A stretch of 64,000 nucleotides of DNA, taken from assembly GCF_039540065.1 (NCBI RefSeq), contig NZ_CP154278.1, positions 62,001-126,000 on the forward strand. The letters run 5' to 3'. This document shows, one piece after another, positions 1-9,232 of this stretch. The notes under the pieces are model-generated. The model worked only from the letters and a program-made list of their open reading frames with translations, searched no databases and was not told the DNA's origin. Source of the DNA: Wolbachia endosymbiont of Encarsia formosa (lineage in GTDB: Bacteria > Pseudomonadota > Alphaproteobacteria > Rickettsiales > Anaplasmataceae). Position 1 is the stretch's first letter; each line of letters begins with the position of its first letter. The translations under genes and the position numbers were made by a program.

Positions 1-924
1 ATACTCTGTTACTCTATTTTCAAAGAAATTTGTATGTTCCACGCCATTTAGTATTTCATCAAGCCACGGAATAGGGTTATCTTTAACATTATATATAGAT
101 TTAATACCTAATTGCGTTAACCTTCTGTTTGCTATGTAACGTATATAATTGCGCACTTCCTCTGCAGATAGCCCTTCAACATCTCCTAAATCAAAAGCAA
201 GACTTATAAATTCATCTTCAAGTTCAACAATAGTGCGACATGCAGAATATAATTCTTCTTTGAACTCGTCATTCCAAATTTCATTATTCTCTTTAATAAA
301 CGTATTGAACAAATTAATAATTGAATTGGTGTGCAAGGTTTCGTCACGTGCTGACCAAGCAATTATTTGCCCCATACCTTTCATTTTTCCAAACCGTTGA
401 AAATTGAGCAAAATTGCAAATGATGCAAATAATTGCAATCCTTCAGTGAAGGCACCAAATACTGCTAAAGTTTTAGCAACATGTTTTTTATCGTGATTTT
501 TACTTTCCTCAAATTCTAACATGTATTCATACTTCTTTCTCATAGCATCATATTTTAAGAATGCTTGATATTCACTTTCTGGCATGCCAATCGTATCTAG
601 AAGGTATGAATAGGCTGCAATGTGTATAGTCTCCATATTGGAAAAGCTTGCAAGCATCATACATATTTCTGTTGGCTTAAATATATTTGAATAATGCCTC
701 ATATAGCAATTATTTACTTCAATATCTGCTTGAGTAAAAAACCTAAAAATCTGGGTCAATAAATTTTTCTCTACATTAGAAAGTTTAGTTTTCCAATCTT
801 TCACATCATCAGCAAGCGGAACTTCTTCAGGTATCCAGTGTATCCTTTGTTGCTGCAACCATGCATCATATGCCCAAGGATAATTAAAAGGCTTGTATAT
901 TGGATCTGCTTCTAGCAATGACAT
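1..924 (-). CDS. nrdB: Ribonucleotide reductase beta subunit (3' part outside window)
   Basis: Class I ribonucleotide reductase small subunit, which houses the di-iron/radical cofactor that drives NDP to dNDP reduction together with NrdA in the cytosol. Reading leftward from the ATG at 924, the protein begins MSLLEADPIYKP and continues without a stop to the window edge. Recognisable R2 segments are YPWAYDAWLQQQ and WIPEEVPLADDVKDW near the N-terminus, then the iron-ligand helices containing EVNNCYMRHY, FSNMETIHIAAYSY and SARDETLHTNS. About 308 codons are visible; the C-terminus that docks on NrdA lies outside. A plausible sigma70 promoter lies just upstream (952-982). Family assignment is confident; the gene is cut only by the window boundary. 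Confidence 0.95.
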   Translation of the reverse strand, partial: MSLLEADPIYKPFNYPWAYDAWLQQQRIHWIPEEVPLADDVKDWKTKLSNVEKNLLTQIFRFFTQADIEVNNCYMRHYSNIFKPTEICMMLASFSNMETIHIAAYSYLLDTIGMPESEYQAFLKYDAMRKKYEYMLEFEESKNHDKKHVAKTLAVFGAFTEGLQLFASFAILLNFQRFGKMKGMGQIIAWSARDETLHTNSIINLFNTFIKENNEIWNDEFKEELYSACRTIVELEDEFISLAFDLGDVEGLSAEEVRNYIRYIANRRLTQLGIKSIYNVKDNPIPWLDEILNGVEHTNFFENRVTEY

Positions 925-951
925 AAGGTACCTAATTATTTTGAAGTAAAT

Positions 952-982
952 ATTATATTAAATGATATTGAGAATCAGTCAA
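952..982 (-). promoter_or_regulatory. Candidate sigma70 promoter of nrdB
   Basis: On the minus strand, TTGACT (977-982) and TATAAT (952-957) are separated by 19 bases and lie 28 bases before the nrdB ATG. The -10 is exact. The spacer is 2 bases longer than optimal. Confidence 0.4.
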
Positions 983-999
983 TTTAACTTTTTTGAAAT

Positions 1000-1029
1000 T
1001 TGACGACAGATAGTTTATCAGTGTATTAT
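1000..1029 (+). promoter_or_regulatory. Candidate sigma70 promoter of bamE
   Basis: TTGACG (1000-1005) and TATTAT (1024-1029) are separated by 18 bases, about 25 bases before the bamE-like ATG. Five of six positions match the consensus in each hexamer. The promoter is divergent from the nrdB promoter. Confidence 0.45.
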
Positions 1030-1053
1030 GATTTCAAATAAATAATTGACAAA

Positions 1054-1392
1054 ATGCGAGTATTAATATTTTCTGTTTTACTGTTTTCAGTAGGCTGCAT
1101 GCACACTATCTATAATCACGGAGTTCCTGGCATTAATGTTGAACTGTGGAGCAAAATAAAAGTAGGTGATGATAGAGAAAAAGTGGTTCATACTTTAGGA
1201 TCGCCAACATTAGTATCAAAGTTCGACGAAAATGTTTGGTACTATGTCTCATATAAAATTAAACAAGCTAACTTCTTGGGAAAAAGGAAGTACAGTAGTA
1301 AGTCTCTGCAAATTTCGTTTAATCAGAATAACGAAGTTACAGATATAAGAGAAATCAACATTGCAGAAAGGTCTTTAGCTGTTGTTGATTGA
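1054..1392 (+). CDS. bamE: BamE/SmpA-family outer-membrane assembly lipoprotein
   Basis: Small lipoprotein predicted to belong to the BAM complex that inserts beta-barrel proteins into the outer membrane. The 112-residue product starts with a hydrophobic signal (RVLIFSVLLFSVGC) ending in a lipobox-like VGC, so Cys15 would be the lipidated residue after Lgt and LspA processing; both enzymes are encoded in this window. The mature part has the BamE pattern: a short helix followed by KVGDDREKVVHTLGSP (the typical G-x-T-x-x-x-V-x-x-x-L-G-x-P turn), then VWYYVSY and a final strand region with ITDIR-like spacing. Length is normal for short alphaproteobacterial BamE. It stands alone between divergent nrdB and a convergent TolA-like gene. 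Confidence 0.8.
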   Translation: MRVLIFSVLLFSVGCMHTIYNHGVPGINVELWSKIKVGDDREKVVHTLGSPTLVSKFDENVWYYVSYKIKQANFLGKRKYSSKSLQISFNQNNEVTDIREINIAERSLAVVD

Positions 1393-1444
1393 AAATTTGC
1401 TGATCTATTTTTCATCACAAGTAACTAATTTAGGTAACGTAAAT

Positions 1445-2035
1445 TCACCTATTTAGAATAAAATCTAACGTGACTTCGCGCCAAATGTGATGATGCTCAG
1501 CAGGTAAGCCAATTAACGCGCTACATTTATACACTGCACGCATTGCATTATCTGCTGCTGATCTAAAAATAGGATTATTTTGATAAGAACTACTATCTAC
1601 TACGTTGGCTACAACGATCTCACCTTTACTGGATAATAACAAGTTAATTTTTATACTAAAATTTTCTTTATAAACTATGCCCTCAGGAATGCTCCAACAC
1701 TCTGTCAGTTTATCCCTTATAGAATTAATAATTTCTGTTACAACTAACTCATCATCTTTGTTCTCAATGTTTTTCTTATCTCTTATTTCATTTTTCACCT
1801 CTTTGATGTCTTCTTTTAGCTTTCTTTCTACAACCTTTTTTCTTTTTGGAATTGGAATATCCTCATCAATTTCCTGCATTTCAATAATTTGCCTCGGTTG
1901 TACTACTTCAACTAATTCTTTTTTTCTTTGTGGTATAGGAATAACTGACGAATCATCCGGTTGGGCTTGCATTGAAAAAAGCAAAAAACAACATAGAGAT
2001 AAAAGAAGAATATAATTAAAATAGAGAGGGCGCAT
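1445..2035 (-). CDS. TonB/TolA C-terminal-like envelope protein
   Basis: Probable periplasmic-facing energy-transducing or Tol-Pal-type protein. From the ATG at 2035 (196 residues) it begins with a hydrophobic stretch (YILLLSLCCFLLFS) that could be a signal anchor. A low-complexity segment follows, with two copies of a PIP[QK]RKK motif and many K/E/D residues. The last 90 residues resemble a TonB/TolA C-terminal domain (IRDKLTECWSIPEG, then IKINLLLSSKGEIV, then AADNAMRAVYKCSAL). In-frame starts also exist upstream at 2080 and 2113 but would place 15-26 polar residues before the signal; no start has a clear ribosome site. Rickettsiales TolA proteins are short like this, but the identity rests on domain pattern only. 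Confidence 0.6.
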   Translation of the reverse strand: MRPLYFNYILLLSLCCFLLFSMQAQPDDSSVIPIPQRKKELVEVVQPRQIIEMQEIDEDIPIPKRKKVVERKLKEDIKEVKNEIRDKKNIENKDDELVVTEIINSIRDKLTECWSIPEGIVYKENFSIKINLLLSSKGEIVVANVVDSSSYQNNPIFRSAADNAMRAVYKCSALIGLPAEHHHIWREVTLDFILNR

Positions 2036-2168
2036 ATGTTGAGCAGCTTGTTTTACTGGTTTAAAGCTAATATTGCACATAAAGTCAATATATTTCAGTT
2101 GACTTAAACCCAAATTTGCTACACTAATTTTATTATCTCTATAATATCATACGGTTAATATACTCTAA

Positions 2169-2897
2169 ATGAGATGGAAAGATGAAGGTGTTATTATAGC
2201 TGCTAAAAAATACGGTGATAAAAATTTAATTCTTTCTCTATTTACAAAAAATCATGGAAAGTGCAGAGGATTAACTAGTTTAACAAATAATAGTAATTAT
2301 AAGTTTCAAATAAGCAATCTATTACATGCAGAATGGAGTGCTAAATTACCTGAAAATCTAGGTTTTTTAAAGTGCGAATTGATTGAATCTCCACTTCATC
2401 ATTTCTTTCAAGATAGGTTAAAAAGCATTGCTATTGTTTCTTTCTCGTCTATATTAGAAAAAGTGCTTCCAGAAAGTGAATCCTGTACCAAGTTGTATGA
2501 TAATTTTAGACACTTCATCGATGTAATAAAACACAATAGCCAATTTTGGCAAAGTTATTACCTTAACTTAGAGCTTCTGCTTCTTACGCAACTTGGATTT
2601 AAGTTAGACCTATCAAAATGTGCTGTAACAGGTGTGAAAGAAAATCTACAGTTTATTTCTCCAAAAACTGGTAGAGCAGTGTCAAAAAAAGTAGGTGACT
2701 GTTATGCAGATAAATTACTACCTTTTCCACAGATGTTGCATGATGTATACAATAACAACCTACAAAATAGCTACTCATATCAAGAATTCAGACTAGTGCT
2801 AAAAATTACAGGGTATTTTTTAAATAAATATCTATTTCTACAGTTAAATGCGAAATTTCCGGAGTTGAGAAATTTTATGCTATCATTTGAATCTTAG
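2169..2897 (+). CDS. recO: DNA repair protein RecO
   Basis: RecO helps load RecA on gapped DNA in the RecFOR pathway. The 242-residue product starts MRWKDEGVIIAAKKYGDKNLI, matching the N-terminal OB-fold entry of RecO (D-x-G-[IV]-[IV]-L-x-x-x-x-x-G-E-x-x-x-I). The remaining helical part ends with LVLKITGYFLNKYL, as usual for the family. The cysteine cluster that binds zinc in many RecO proteins is not evident; a single SKCAVTG remains where the first pair would be. Length is typical. It is transcribed toward pleD and ends 22 bases from that gene's stop, so the two converge. Confidence 0.85.
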   Translation: MRWKDEGVIIAAKKYGDKNLILSLFTKNHGKCRGLTSLTNNSNYKFQISNLLHAEWSAKLPENLGFLKCELIESPLHHFFQDRLKSIAIVSFSSILEKVLPESESCTKLYDNFRHFIDVIKHNSQFWQSYYLNLELLLLTQLGFKLDLSKCAVTGVKENLQFISPKTGRAVSKKVGDCYADKLLPFPQMLHDVYNNNLQNSYSYQEFRLVLKITGYFLNKYLFLQLNAKFPELRNFMLSFES

Positions 2898-2919
2898 TTA
2901 CTACCTATTTGAAGGAACT

Positions 2920-4293
2920 TCAACCAGTAATCACTCTATTTCTACCACTGTTTTTTGCTTTATATAAATATTTGTCAGCACGTACTATAAATTTTTTAAC
3001 ATCATCAAGGTCAGATCTTTGCATTGCTGAAACTCCAATGCTCACAGTTACATTATGGGTTGTATTTTTACCCACAAGTATAGGTTCTTTGGCAATAATT
3101 TTTCGTATTCTCTCTGCAATAGTATACGCATCTGATACACTGGTATCTGGCATTACAACAACAAATTCCTCACCACCAAACCTAGCCAGCAAATCTGTCA
3201 CTCTGATATTTTCAGAAATTCTTTTCTGTATTTCCTTTAAAAATTCATCTCCAGCATTATGCCCAAAGTTATCATTCACCATCTTAAAATAATCTATATC
3301 AAGTATCATAAGGGATAAACTTCTATCTTTTTCCACAGAATCCTTAACAATATTTCTTAAGTGTGCATCAAAATATCTTCTATTATAACAGTTAGTTAAT
3401 GGATCCTTTATAGACATCTCCACATTATTAAATAAATTCATTCTCAAGGCATCTTGATATCTTTTGCGTTTCACTTGCGAATTAACCCTAGCTATTAATT
3501 CACTCTTATCTAAAGGTACTGTTAAATAATCATTAGCACCTACATCAAGTGCCTTTACTAAATTGCTTTTATCATAATCTTCAGAAAGGATCAGAATTGG
3601 TGTATAACGTGTTTCTACTTTACTACGAAACTTAGAACACAAACGTAGGCCATCAGTTTTTGAAAATTGCATGTCAGAAATAATCAAGTCGTAATTATCC
3701 TTAATACCAACCTTCAATGCTTCTTTTGGATCGTGCAGTATTTTAATTGATCTGAAGCGTTGCTTTAGAACATTATTTATCTGCTCTGCTTGAAAAGTGT
3801 CCTCATCTACAACAAGTATGTTAGCATCAAAAATCTGATTAGAATAATCCATAATACTGCTTTCTGCTACCCCACCAATCTCAGCATTAGTTTCTCCTCT
3901 CAAGCACAACTCGTCTATTATCATCTTTAAGCGCACAAGAGACTTAATTCTTGCAGATAAAGCAGTTTCATCTATCGGCTTAGTTAGAAAGTCATCCGCA
4001 CCAGCATTAATTCCTTGCACTCTATCATGAGTGTCATGCAGCGCAGTTACCATAATTATTGGAATATAAGTCGTTAAGGGATCATTCTTTAGCTGCTTAC
4101 AAACCTCAAAACCACTCATTTTTGGCATCATGACATCAAGTAAGATAATATCTGGCTGCTGTTTCTTTACTAAATCTATCGCCTCCTCGCCATCATGAGC
4201 TACTATAACTGTATAGTACTCTGCTTTTAGCTGAGCTTCTAAAAGTTTAACATTAGAAGGTATATCATCTACTACTAGGATCTTTGCTGTCAT
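2920..4293 (-). CDS. pleD: PleD-like response regulator diguanylate cyclase
   Basis: Two-component output protein that makes cyclic di-GMP. The 457 residues contain a first receiver domain (about 1-120, phospho-acceptor Asp53 in LLDVMMP), a second receiver-like domain (about 155-275, Asp207 in IISDMQ), and a GGDEF-type cyclase domain from about 295. The active site is GGEEF at 373-377, a functional variant. An RxxD motif (RVTD, 364-367) lies a few residues upstream, as expected for the product-inhibition I-site. REC-REC-GGDEF is the architecture of Caulobacter PleD. It is the last gene of a leftward block, and its start overlaps the tatB-like gene by 29 bases, suggesting translational coupling. 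Confidence 0.93.
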   Translation of the reverse strand: MTAKILVVDDIPSNVKLLEAQLKAEYYTVIVAHDGEEAIDLVKKQQPDIILLDVMMPKMSGFEVCKQLKNDPLTTYIPIIMVTALHDTHDRVQGINAGADDFLTKPIDETALSARIKSLVRLKMIIDELCLRGETNAEIGGVAESSIMDYSNQIFDANILVVDEDTFQAEQINNVLKQRFRSIKILHDPKEALKVGIKDNYDLIISDMQFSKTDGLRLCSKFRSKVETRYTPILILSEDYDKSNLVKALDVGANDYLTVPLDKSELIARVNSQVKRKRYQDALRMNLFNNVEMSIKDPLTNCYNRRYFDAHLRNIVKDSVEKDRSLSLMILDIDYFKMVNDNFGHNAGDEFLKEIQKRISENIRVTDLLARFGGEEFVVVMPDTSVSDAYTIAERIRKIIAKEPILVGKNTTHNVTVSIGVSAMQRSDLDDVKKFIVRADKYLYKAKNSGRNRVITG

Positions 4294-4555
4294 CTTTTGT
4301 ATTATCTACATTATAAGCAGGATAAAGCTTGCCATCTTTACCAACTATGTAATTGACTTTTTCAACGTCACACTCCTCATATAACTCTTCAATCCCGGCA
4401 TCCTTCAACAAATTCCTAATTCTTGACTTCACAATCACAAAATACCTATACATATTTTTAATAAGATTAAAAAACACAGATACTTTACTCTTATCAAGAA
4501 CAATTATACTTACTAAAGCTACAACTAAAATTTCTGAAAATCCTATATTAAACAT
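4265..4555 (-). CDS. tatB: TatB-like Sec-independent translocase subunit
   Basis: A 96-residue protein starting MFNIGFSEILVVALVSIIVL, the hallmark of TatB/TatA: a polar residue in a short N-terminal membrane helix, then an amphipathic helix (FNLIKNMYRYFVIVKSRIRNLL). After that come an acidic segment and a hydrophilic tail. The Gly-Pro hinge that usually follows the helix is replaced by DKSK. It would act with TatC in export of folded, often cofactor-bearing proteins across the inner membrane. It starts 6 bases after the glutamate dehydrogenase stop and overlaps pleD by 29 bases, so it is probably co-transcribed with both. TatA versus TatB cannot be settled from the sequence; the FxIGFSE start favours TatB. 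Confidence 0.75.
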   Translation of the reverse strand: MFNIGFSEILVVALVSIIVLDKSKVSVFFNLIKNMYRYFVIVKSRIRNLLKDAGIEELYEECDVEKVNYIVGKDGKLYPAYNVDNTKDDSKDPSSR

Positions 4556-4561
4556 TTTTTT

Positions 4562-7500
4562 CTACGAAGCAAGTACTTTTACTCTCTTGATTATGAGTGT
4601 TAATTTACTTAAATCAAGTTTAGAAGCAACCATCTCATTTAAAAAGCTATTGTAACGTTCTATATGATCCTTATCATTAAGAGCCCAAGTTTGTACATGA
4701 TTATCAATAGCTTTTATAACTTTAACAGTCAGCTTATGATGATAATTGCTTAAATCATCTAATAAGTCATTGATTAAGCTGCGATCCCAATAAGAAGAAT
4801 GTCTTTTCATCTTGATGGCAATTGTTCTAATAAGATCGAATCTTAACAGCGACTTTAACTCAAAGTATATTTTACCAGCTTCAAAAAGAGACAAATATGT
4901 CTGTTCAGCAACAGATATAACGTCCAGCGCATAAATAAGAATACGTAGATCAGCAACCTTTTTTGCTAAATCTTTATCTATGTTAAGCTCTATCAAAGAA
5001 TTTAATCCATGGTTATAGATCTTTAATAGGCGCTTATCTAAAATGTCATGGCATAAGGTTTCAATTGCACCCCTAAATTTTGTAACATCATCTAGTTTTA
5101 CTAGATTGAGGTCACCAAGATTTTTTACTAACCAAAACGATACTCTACCAATAAATTTTTGTACACTTCTTACTACTTGCAAGTACGAATCAACATCAAT
5201 TTTTCCATCCAATTCATCAATTTCCTGCCATAGGCTATTTAAATTATATAGGTGATTAACAACGATATATATGTTAACTGCTTCGTGTACTTTAATTCCA
5301 GTACTTTCAACTAGATTATTAATAAATATACATCCCATTCTATTTACTACATCGTTTGCAATGCAAGTAGAGATAATTTCCCTGCAAAGTTGATGCTTTA
5401 GTATGGAATACTTAAACTCTGTTACCATCTTTTGTGGAAAATAATGTAGTAAGTAATCACGGCACAAGAAATCTTTTTCAGGCAGATCAGAGTGTATAAT
5501 TTCATTTTTTATTGCTGTTCTTGCATAAGACATGAGAACAGAAAGCTGAGGAGAACTAAAACCTTCCGCGCCAGTTAATATCCTTGCTACTTCTTCTTCA
5601 GCTGGAAGGAATTCTACATCTCGATTTAACAAGCCAGATTTCTCTAAACTGACTAATAATTTATGGTGCTGCTCCAACCTTTCTTTAGCTTGCAAGCACT
5701 CAAGGAGCAATGCTTTTGTTTCAATCTTGTTATGATCTTCAAGTACCTTAGATGCAACTTCGTCTACCATGCTAGCCAGTATTTCATTCCTTTTCTCTAG
5801 GGAAATTCCACTTTCTTTCATAAATGCAATCTTAATGTTAACTTCAAGATCGGAGCATATTACTCCAGCTGAATTGTCAACAAAATCTGCATTGATGTAC
5901 CCACCTATTTTAGCATATTCTACCCTCCCAAGCTGCGTGCAACCGAGATTACCGCCCTCTATAAACATAGAAGCTCTAATATCTTGACCATTTACTCTTA
6001 ACTCATCGTTTGCTTTATCACCAACCATGCTATGACTTTCATTCTTTGCTTTAACAAATGTGCCAATTCCTCCATTCCATATGAAGTCCACTTTTGCTTT
6101 GAGCAGATATTGGATCAAGTAACTTGGAGATAACGTATCTTCTGTTATATCAAAGCACTTTTTCATTTCTCGAGAAATGTCTATTTGCTTGCTAATACGC
6201 TCAAATACCCCACCACCTCGAGAAATCAAATCTTTGCTGTAATCCATCCAAGTTGAAAACGGTAATTCAAAGAGGCGTTTACGCTCTGCGAAACTCTTTT
6301 CTGCATCAGGGTTTGGATCAATGAAAATATGCATATGGTTAAATGCGCCGATTAAATTTATATTTTTTGAAAGCAACATACCGTTTCCAAATAAGTCACC
6401 AGCCATATCTCCAATTCCGATAACAGTCACATCTTGATAAATCTCTTTATTCATTTTCCAAAAATGCCTTTGTGCAGCAATCCACGCACCTTTTGCTGTA
6501 ATGCCCATCTTTTTATGGTCATACCCTGCTGATCCACCAGATGCAAATGCATCTCCGAGCCAAAAATTATATTCAGAGGCTATTTGATTAGCATAATCAG
6601 AAAAAGAAGCAGTACCTTTATCTGCTGCAACTACCAAATATGGATCATCTTCGTCATATCTAATGACATTCTTTGGTGGAATTATTTTACCATCAATCAC
6701 ATTATCAGTAATATCAAGCATTCCTCTGATAAAATTCCTATAACACTCAACACCTTTATCTCTTAAAATATTTTTATCTTTATAAACTTGCTTTATTACA
6801 AAACCACCCTTTGCACCAACAGGCACAATAACCGCATTTTTTGTCATCTGAGCTTTCATGAGTCCCAAAACTTCAGTGCGAAAATCTTCCGTCCTATCCG
6901 ACCATCTTAAACCACCACGAGCTAATTTTCCTCCTCTTAGATGTATTCCCTCAAAAAGGTTCGAATAGACATATAATTCACGATACGGGCGAGGATCAGG
7001 TAACCCATTTATTTTACTTGAATCAAATTTTATAGATAAGTATGGCTTGTCACCTTGATAATAACTGGTCCTTAAAATTGCCATTATCAAGTTAAATATC
7101 GAACGTAAAACGTAATCATGTGAAACATTACTGATCTCTTTTAGTAGTTCTTCAATTTTTTCTCTAAAAATATCAGTAGTTTCCGCTCTATCAACATCTA
7201 TACTTGGATTAAATCTTGAATGAAACAGCTGTATTAGATGTTTCATTATTTTTGGATACTCTGATACTACTTTTTGAATATATTCCTGATTATAGTTAAA
7301 TAACGTCTGCTTTAGATAGGCACTTAGAGCTCTAATCAGAAGCACTTCTTTCCACTCCAGTCCAGCAATAATGACCAAACTATTAAAATAGTCATTTTTT
7401 ATTTCCTTGCTAAACACTTTGACAAGCGTCATCTCAAACTGTTCTTTCAGAGTAATGTTATTTATTAATTCATCGACTCTTGATAACAAAAAATGGTGTA

Positions 7501-9205
7501 TCCATATTCCGCCGTTGATTTCTATGTAATAACCATTATGAGATAGAATCTTCGCTCCAAAATTCTTAGTAATTTTCAATATCTTTGATAATTCAAGACC
7601 ACCGCTATTTGGAGTGTAAACCTTCAATTGATAGTTGAGATTGTCACGAGTAAGTCTCAAATCAACCTCGCTAACTCCTTTCTTTCTCACTATCTCTAAT
7701 TTTTTCATATCGTAATATGCATCGTGAGGTTCAAAACTCTCTTGATAGCTTATTGGAAATGCCTTGCAATAACGGATGAATATATCCTCAACAGTGCTAA
7801 AAGTATTATATAAATTGTCTATAAAACGATCTTCCCATTTTTCTGTAATGTTTCTTAATTTATTTTCTATAAGATCATCAAAAACGCTAGCATTTTTGGC
7901 CTTTAGTACTACATGTAATTTCATCAAATCATATTCATTTATAATATGATTGTTATAAATATCGGAACTTTCTGCATTCGTCTCATCCTTCAATATATCA
8001 CGTATCTTAAACATTAGCCTAGCGCTAGCATAACGCATCGGTATCAGTACTATGCAACTAATAAAATCCCCTACCTTTCTCAAAAATAACTTGACTCTTG
8101 GTCTAATCGCAAGAGACATGATCGAGGTGCAAATTTCAAATAACTCGTCTTCATTTGATTGGAATAATTCGTCACAAGAAAATGCCTGTAAAATGGAAAT
8201 TAAAGCTTTATTGTTATGGCCACCAGGAACAAATCCTGCCTTTTTTTCTATTGTTGTAACCTTATCCTTTATTACCGGAATAGTTCGAATATCTTGCACT
8301 TCTGCTACAGAAGTAAATAGCCCAAAAAAATGCTGTTCCCTTATTACATTACCCTGGTCATTAAATTCTTTCACTCCTATACAATTCATGTACGTACGAC
8401 GATGAACTATTGATATTAGATCTGATCTTAATATATATAAAGAATCTAAATTTTCAGAAGAAATTGATGAATTTTGATACTCTTCACTTGCTCTCATTAA
8501 CCCAAGGCTCTCTTTACCACTCAGAGCAAGCTTTCCTTCTTTATTAGCAATATATTCTTGATAACCTAGAAATACAAAATTGTTATTCTTTAACCAAGCT
8601 AGAAAATCTCTGCCTCCAGCATCCAATGCCGGATGCTCAAGAAGCTTCTTGAGCATCAATTGCCAGTCTTTTACAACGCAATTAACTGCCTTCAGTGTCT
8701 TTCGTAGAGATTCTTCTAATGTATCAACAAAACTGTCACTTATACCTTTAATAATTACATATATTACTGATTCTTTGACACCATTGTCCTCTTCTAAATG
8801 GCAAATCTCGTCAATCAGGCCATTCTTTCTTTTAATACTGATTATGCTATTGCTGTAGTAGCATATGGTTAAATCGTGTGACTTAATAGTATAAATAATA
8901 GAATCCACTAAAAAAGGCATGTCATTATTTGTGATTTTAATTGTAGTGAAATTGCCTTCTATTCCTGAAATATCATTTACATTACTTACTGCCAATTTAC
9001 TTTCTTCTTTTTCTTTTTTAAGAATGAAGTTGTATGCATCTTCTGCAATGTATAAAAGAAACTTACCGTTGACTTTTAGATCGCTATTATAAACAAAATT
9101 ATAAAAGTACTTTATAAACTCTTTAATTTTTTCTTTCTCTTTTTTATTCCCTTGATCAACTAGCTTAAATAAAGACTCAGCATTAACATTATGATTTATA
9201 CACAT
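4562..9205 (-). CDS. gdhB: NAD-specific glutamate dehydrogenase, large (about 180 kDa) type
   Basis: Oxidative deamination of glutamate to 2-oxoglutarate with NAD, feeding the TCA cycle. Amino acids are a main carbon source for Wolbachia, and sucA, encoding the next enzyme's E1, lies elsewhere in this window. At 1547 residues it is the size of the large bacterial family. A long N-terminal ACT/regulatory region (about 1-700) precedes the catalytic core with RGGKLARGGLRWSDR, KAQMTKNAVIVPVGAKGGFV (substrate lysines) and a nucleotide-binding part around VIGIGDMAGDLFGNGML. The C-terminal helical part is intact. It follows clpB by 27 bases and precedes tatB by 6 bases, suggesting one leftward operon. 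Start chosen at the ATG at 9205; no better start is evident. Confidence 0.93.
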   Translation of the reverse strand: MCINHNVNAESLFKLVDQGNKKEKEKIKEFIKYFYNFVYNSDLKVNGKFLLYIAEDAYNFILKKEKEESKLAVSNVNDISGIEGNFTTIKITNNDMPFLVDSIIYTIKSHDLTICYYSNSIISIKRKNGLIDEICHLEEDNGVKESVIYVIIKGISDSFVDTLEESLRKTLKAVNCVVKDWQLMLKKLLEHPALDAGGRDFLAWLKNNNFVFLGYQEYIANKEGKLALSGKESLGLMRASEEYQNSSISSENLDSLYILRSDLISIVHRRTYMNCIGVKEFNDQGNVIREQHFFGLFTSVAEVQDIRTIPVIKDKVTTIEKKAGFVPGGHNNKALISILQAFSCDELFQSNEDELFEICTSIMSLAIRPRVKLFLRKVGDFISCIVLIPMRYASARLMFKIRDILKDETNAESSDIYNNHIINEYDLMKLHVVLKAKNASVFDDLIENKLRNITEKWEDRFIDNLYNTFSTVEDIFIRYCKAFPISYQESFEPHDAYYDMKKLEIVRKKGVSEVDLRLTRDNLNYQLKVYTPNSGGLELSKILKITKNFGAKILSHNGYYIEINGGIWIHHFLLSRVDELINNITLKEQFEMTLVKVFSKEIKNDYFNSLVIIAGLEWKEVLLIRALSAYLKQTLFNYNQEYIQKVVSEYPKIMKHLIQLFHSRFNPSIDVDRAETTDIFREKIEELLKEISNVSHDYVLRSIFNLIMAILRTSYYQGDKPYLSIKFDSSKINGLPDPRPYRELYVYSNLFEGIHLRGGKLARGGLRWSDRTEDFRTEVLGLMKAQMTKNAVIVPVGAKGGFVIKQVYKDKNILRDKGVECYRNFIRGMLDITDNVIDGKIIPPKNVIRYDEDDPYLVVAADKGTASFSDYANQIASEYNFWLGDAFASGGSAGYDHKKMGITAKGAWIAAQRHFWKMNKEIYQDVTVIGIGDMAGDLFGNGMLLSKNINLIGAFNHMHIFIDPNPDAEKSFAERKRLFELPFSTWMDYSKDLISRGGGVFERISKQIDISREMKKCFDITEDTLSPSYLIQYLLKAKVDFIWNGGIGTFVKAKNESHSMVGDKANDELRVNGQDIRASMFIEGGNLGCTQLGRVEYAKIGGYINADFVDNSAGVICSDLEVNIKIAFMKESGISLEKRNEILASMVDEVASKVLEDHNKIETKALLLECLQAKERLEQHHKLLVSLEKSGLLNRDVEFLPAEEEVARILTGAEGFSSPQLSVLMSYARTAIKNEIIHSDLPEKDFLCRDYLLHYFPQKMVTEFKYSILKHQLCREIISTCIANDVVNRMGCIFINNLVESTGIKVHEAVNIYIVVNHLYNLNSLWQEIDELDGKIDVDSYLQVVRSVQKFIGRVSFWLVKNLGDLNLVKLDDVTKFRGAIETLCHDILDKRLLKIYNHGLNSLIELNIDKDLAKKVADLRILIYALDVISVAEQTYLSLFEAGKIYFELKSLLRFDLIRTIAIKMKRHSSYWDRSLINDLLDDLSNYHHKLTVKVIKAIDNHVQTWALNDKDHIERYNSFLNEMVASKLDLSKLTLIIKRVKVLAS

Positions 9206-9232
9206 TTTTCAAAACAAAAATATACAGCGAAT

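Noticed and set aside
149-400. 83-codon frame opposite nrdB
   Set aside because: Antisense shadow of the conserved nrdB frame.
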